A DNA stretch of 64,000 nt from Flagellimonas oceani. GTDB lineage: Bacteria > Bacteroidota > Bacteroidia > Flavobacteriales > Flavobacteriaceae. Numbering within the stretch: position 1 is the first letter of the stretch; each line of letters starts with the position of its first letter. Below, piece by piece: positions 63,984 to 64,000 of this stretch. Below the pieces are notes generated by a model that saw only the letters and a list, made by a program, of their open reading frames with translations, was not told the origin of the DNA and did not search any database. The DNA is taken from contig NZ_CP049616.1 of the NCBI RefSeq assembly GCF_011068285.1, forward strand, positions 434,001-498,000, read 5' to 3'. The translations under genes and the position numbers were made by a program.

Positions 63984-64000
63984 TTAGACGACCGGTCTAT
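63984..64000. promoter_or_regulatory. Operator before ALDH, copy 2 (window edge)
   Basis: TTAGACGACCGGTCTAT, same half sites with a 5-bp spacer, at the last bases of the window. Two copies suggest a divergent regulator just outside. Confidence 0.5.

Noticed and set aside
1..64000. CRISPR arrays or complete insertion sequences
   Set aside because: No regularly spaced repeats and no intact transposase or terminal inverted repeats were seen in the window.

Overview
The window reads as chromosomal DNA of a marine-type Flavobacteriaceae (Bacteroidota). Evidence: two SusC/SusD pairs, an ECF sigma/FecR pair of the Bacteroidota type, a LytS/LytTR two-component pair, weak Shine-Dalgarno signals, a promoter of the TTTG/TAnnTTTG kind, and A+T-rich intergenic DNA. 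The genus cannot be fixed from sequence alone.

Region 1 (1-18.3 kb) is mainly about phosphate. After a membrane protein and a tRNA-Leu(GAG) come an ECF sigma factor, its FecR anti-sigma partner, an STN-domain SusC, a SusD, a lipoprotein alkaline phosphatase and a fusion of a glycerophosphodiesterase-like domain to a second alkaline phosphatase. An MscS channel, deoC, a decayed AbiE toxin-antitoxin pair, a glycerophosphodiesterase remnant and polyphosphate kinase follow. This suggests capture of organic phosphate esters, with possible storage as polyphosphate.

Region 2 (18.3-23.9 kb) holds small redox cassettes, each with its own regulator and palindrome: TetR/SDR, and a MarR cassette with three copies of a TTAGGA-W-TCCTAA palindrome in front of DUF2024, a secreted protein and a CPVC thioredoxin-like protein.

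Region 3 (23.3-33.6 kb) is a second SusC/SusD locus with a divergent TetR. It encodes an NPP-type phosphodiesterase, a calcineurin-like phosphatase broken in its Tat signal, and an EEP phosphatase cut short where a degraded ParDE module begins. Methionine aminopeptidase follows.

Region 4 (33.7-39.6 kb) has an outer membrane barrel protein, a LytTR/histidine kinase pair and a divergent TonB-dependent receptor, with repeated LytTR-like boxes between them.

Region 5 (39.7-64 kb) is an oxidoreductase and regulator array: two aldo/keto reductases, six SDRs, two NmrA-like proteins, Old Yellow Enzyme, aldehyde dehydrogenase, NTF2-like and DoxX-like proteins, five AraC regulators, one TetR, one HxlR and one HxlR pseudogene. 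Several regulators sit beside recognisable palindromes. The content fits a response to reactive electrophiles or quinones, but that is inference.

Many genes are broken (AbiEi/AbiEii, ParDE, EEP, metallophosphatase, HxlR, lipocalin-like, DoxX-like, DnaE fragment, GDPD fragment). Several lesions are single-base changes in or near homopolymers, so sequencing error must be separated from true decay.
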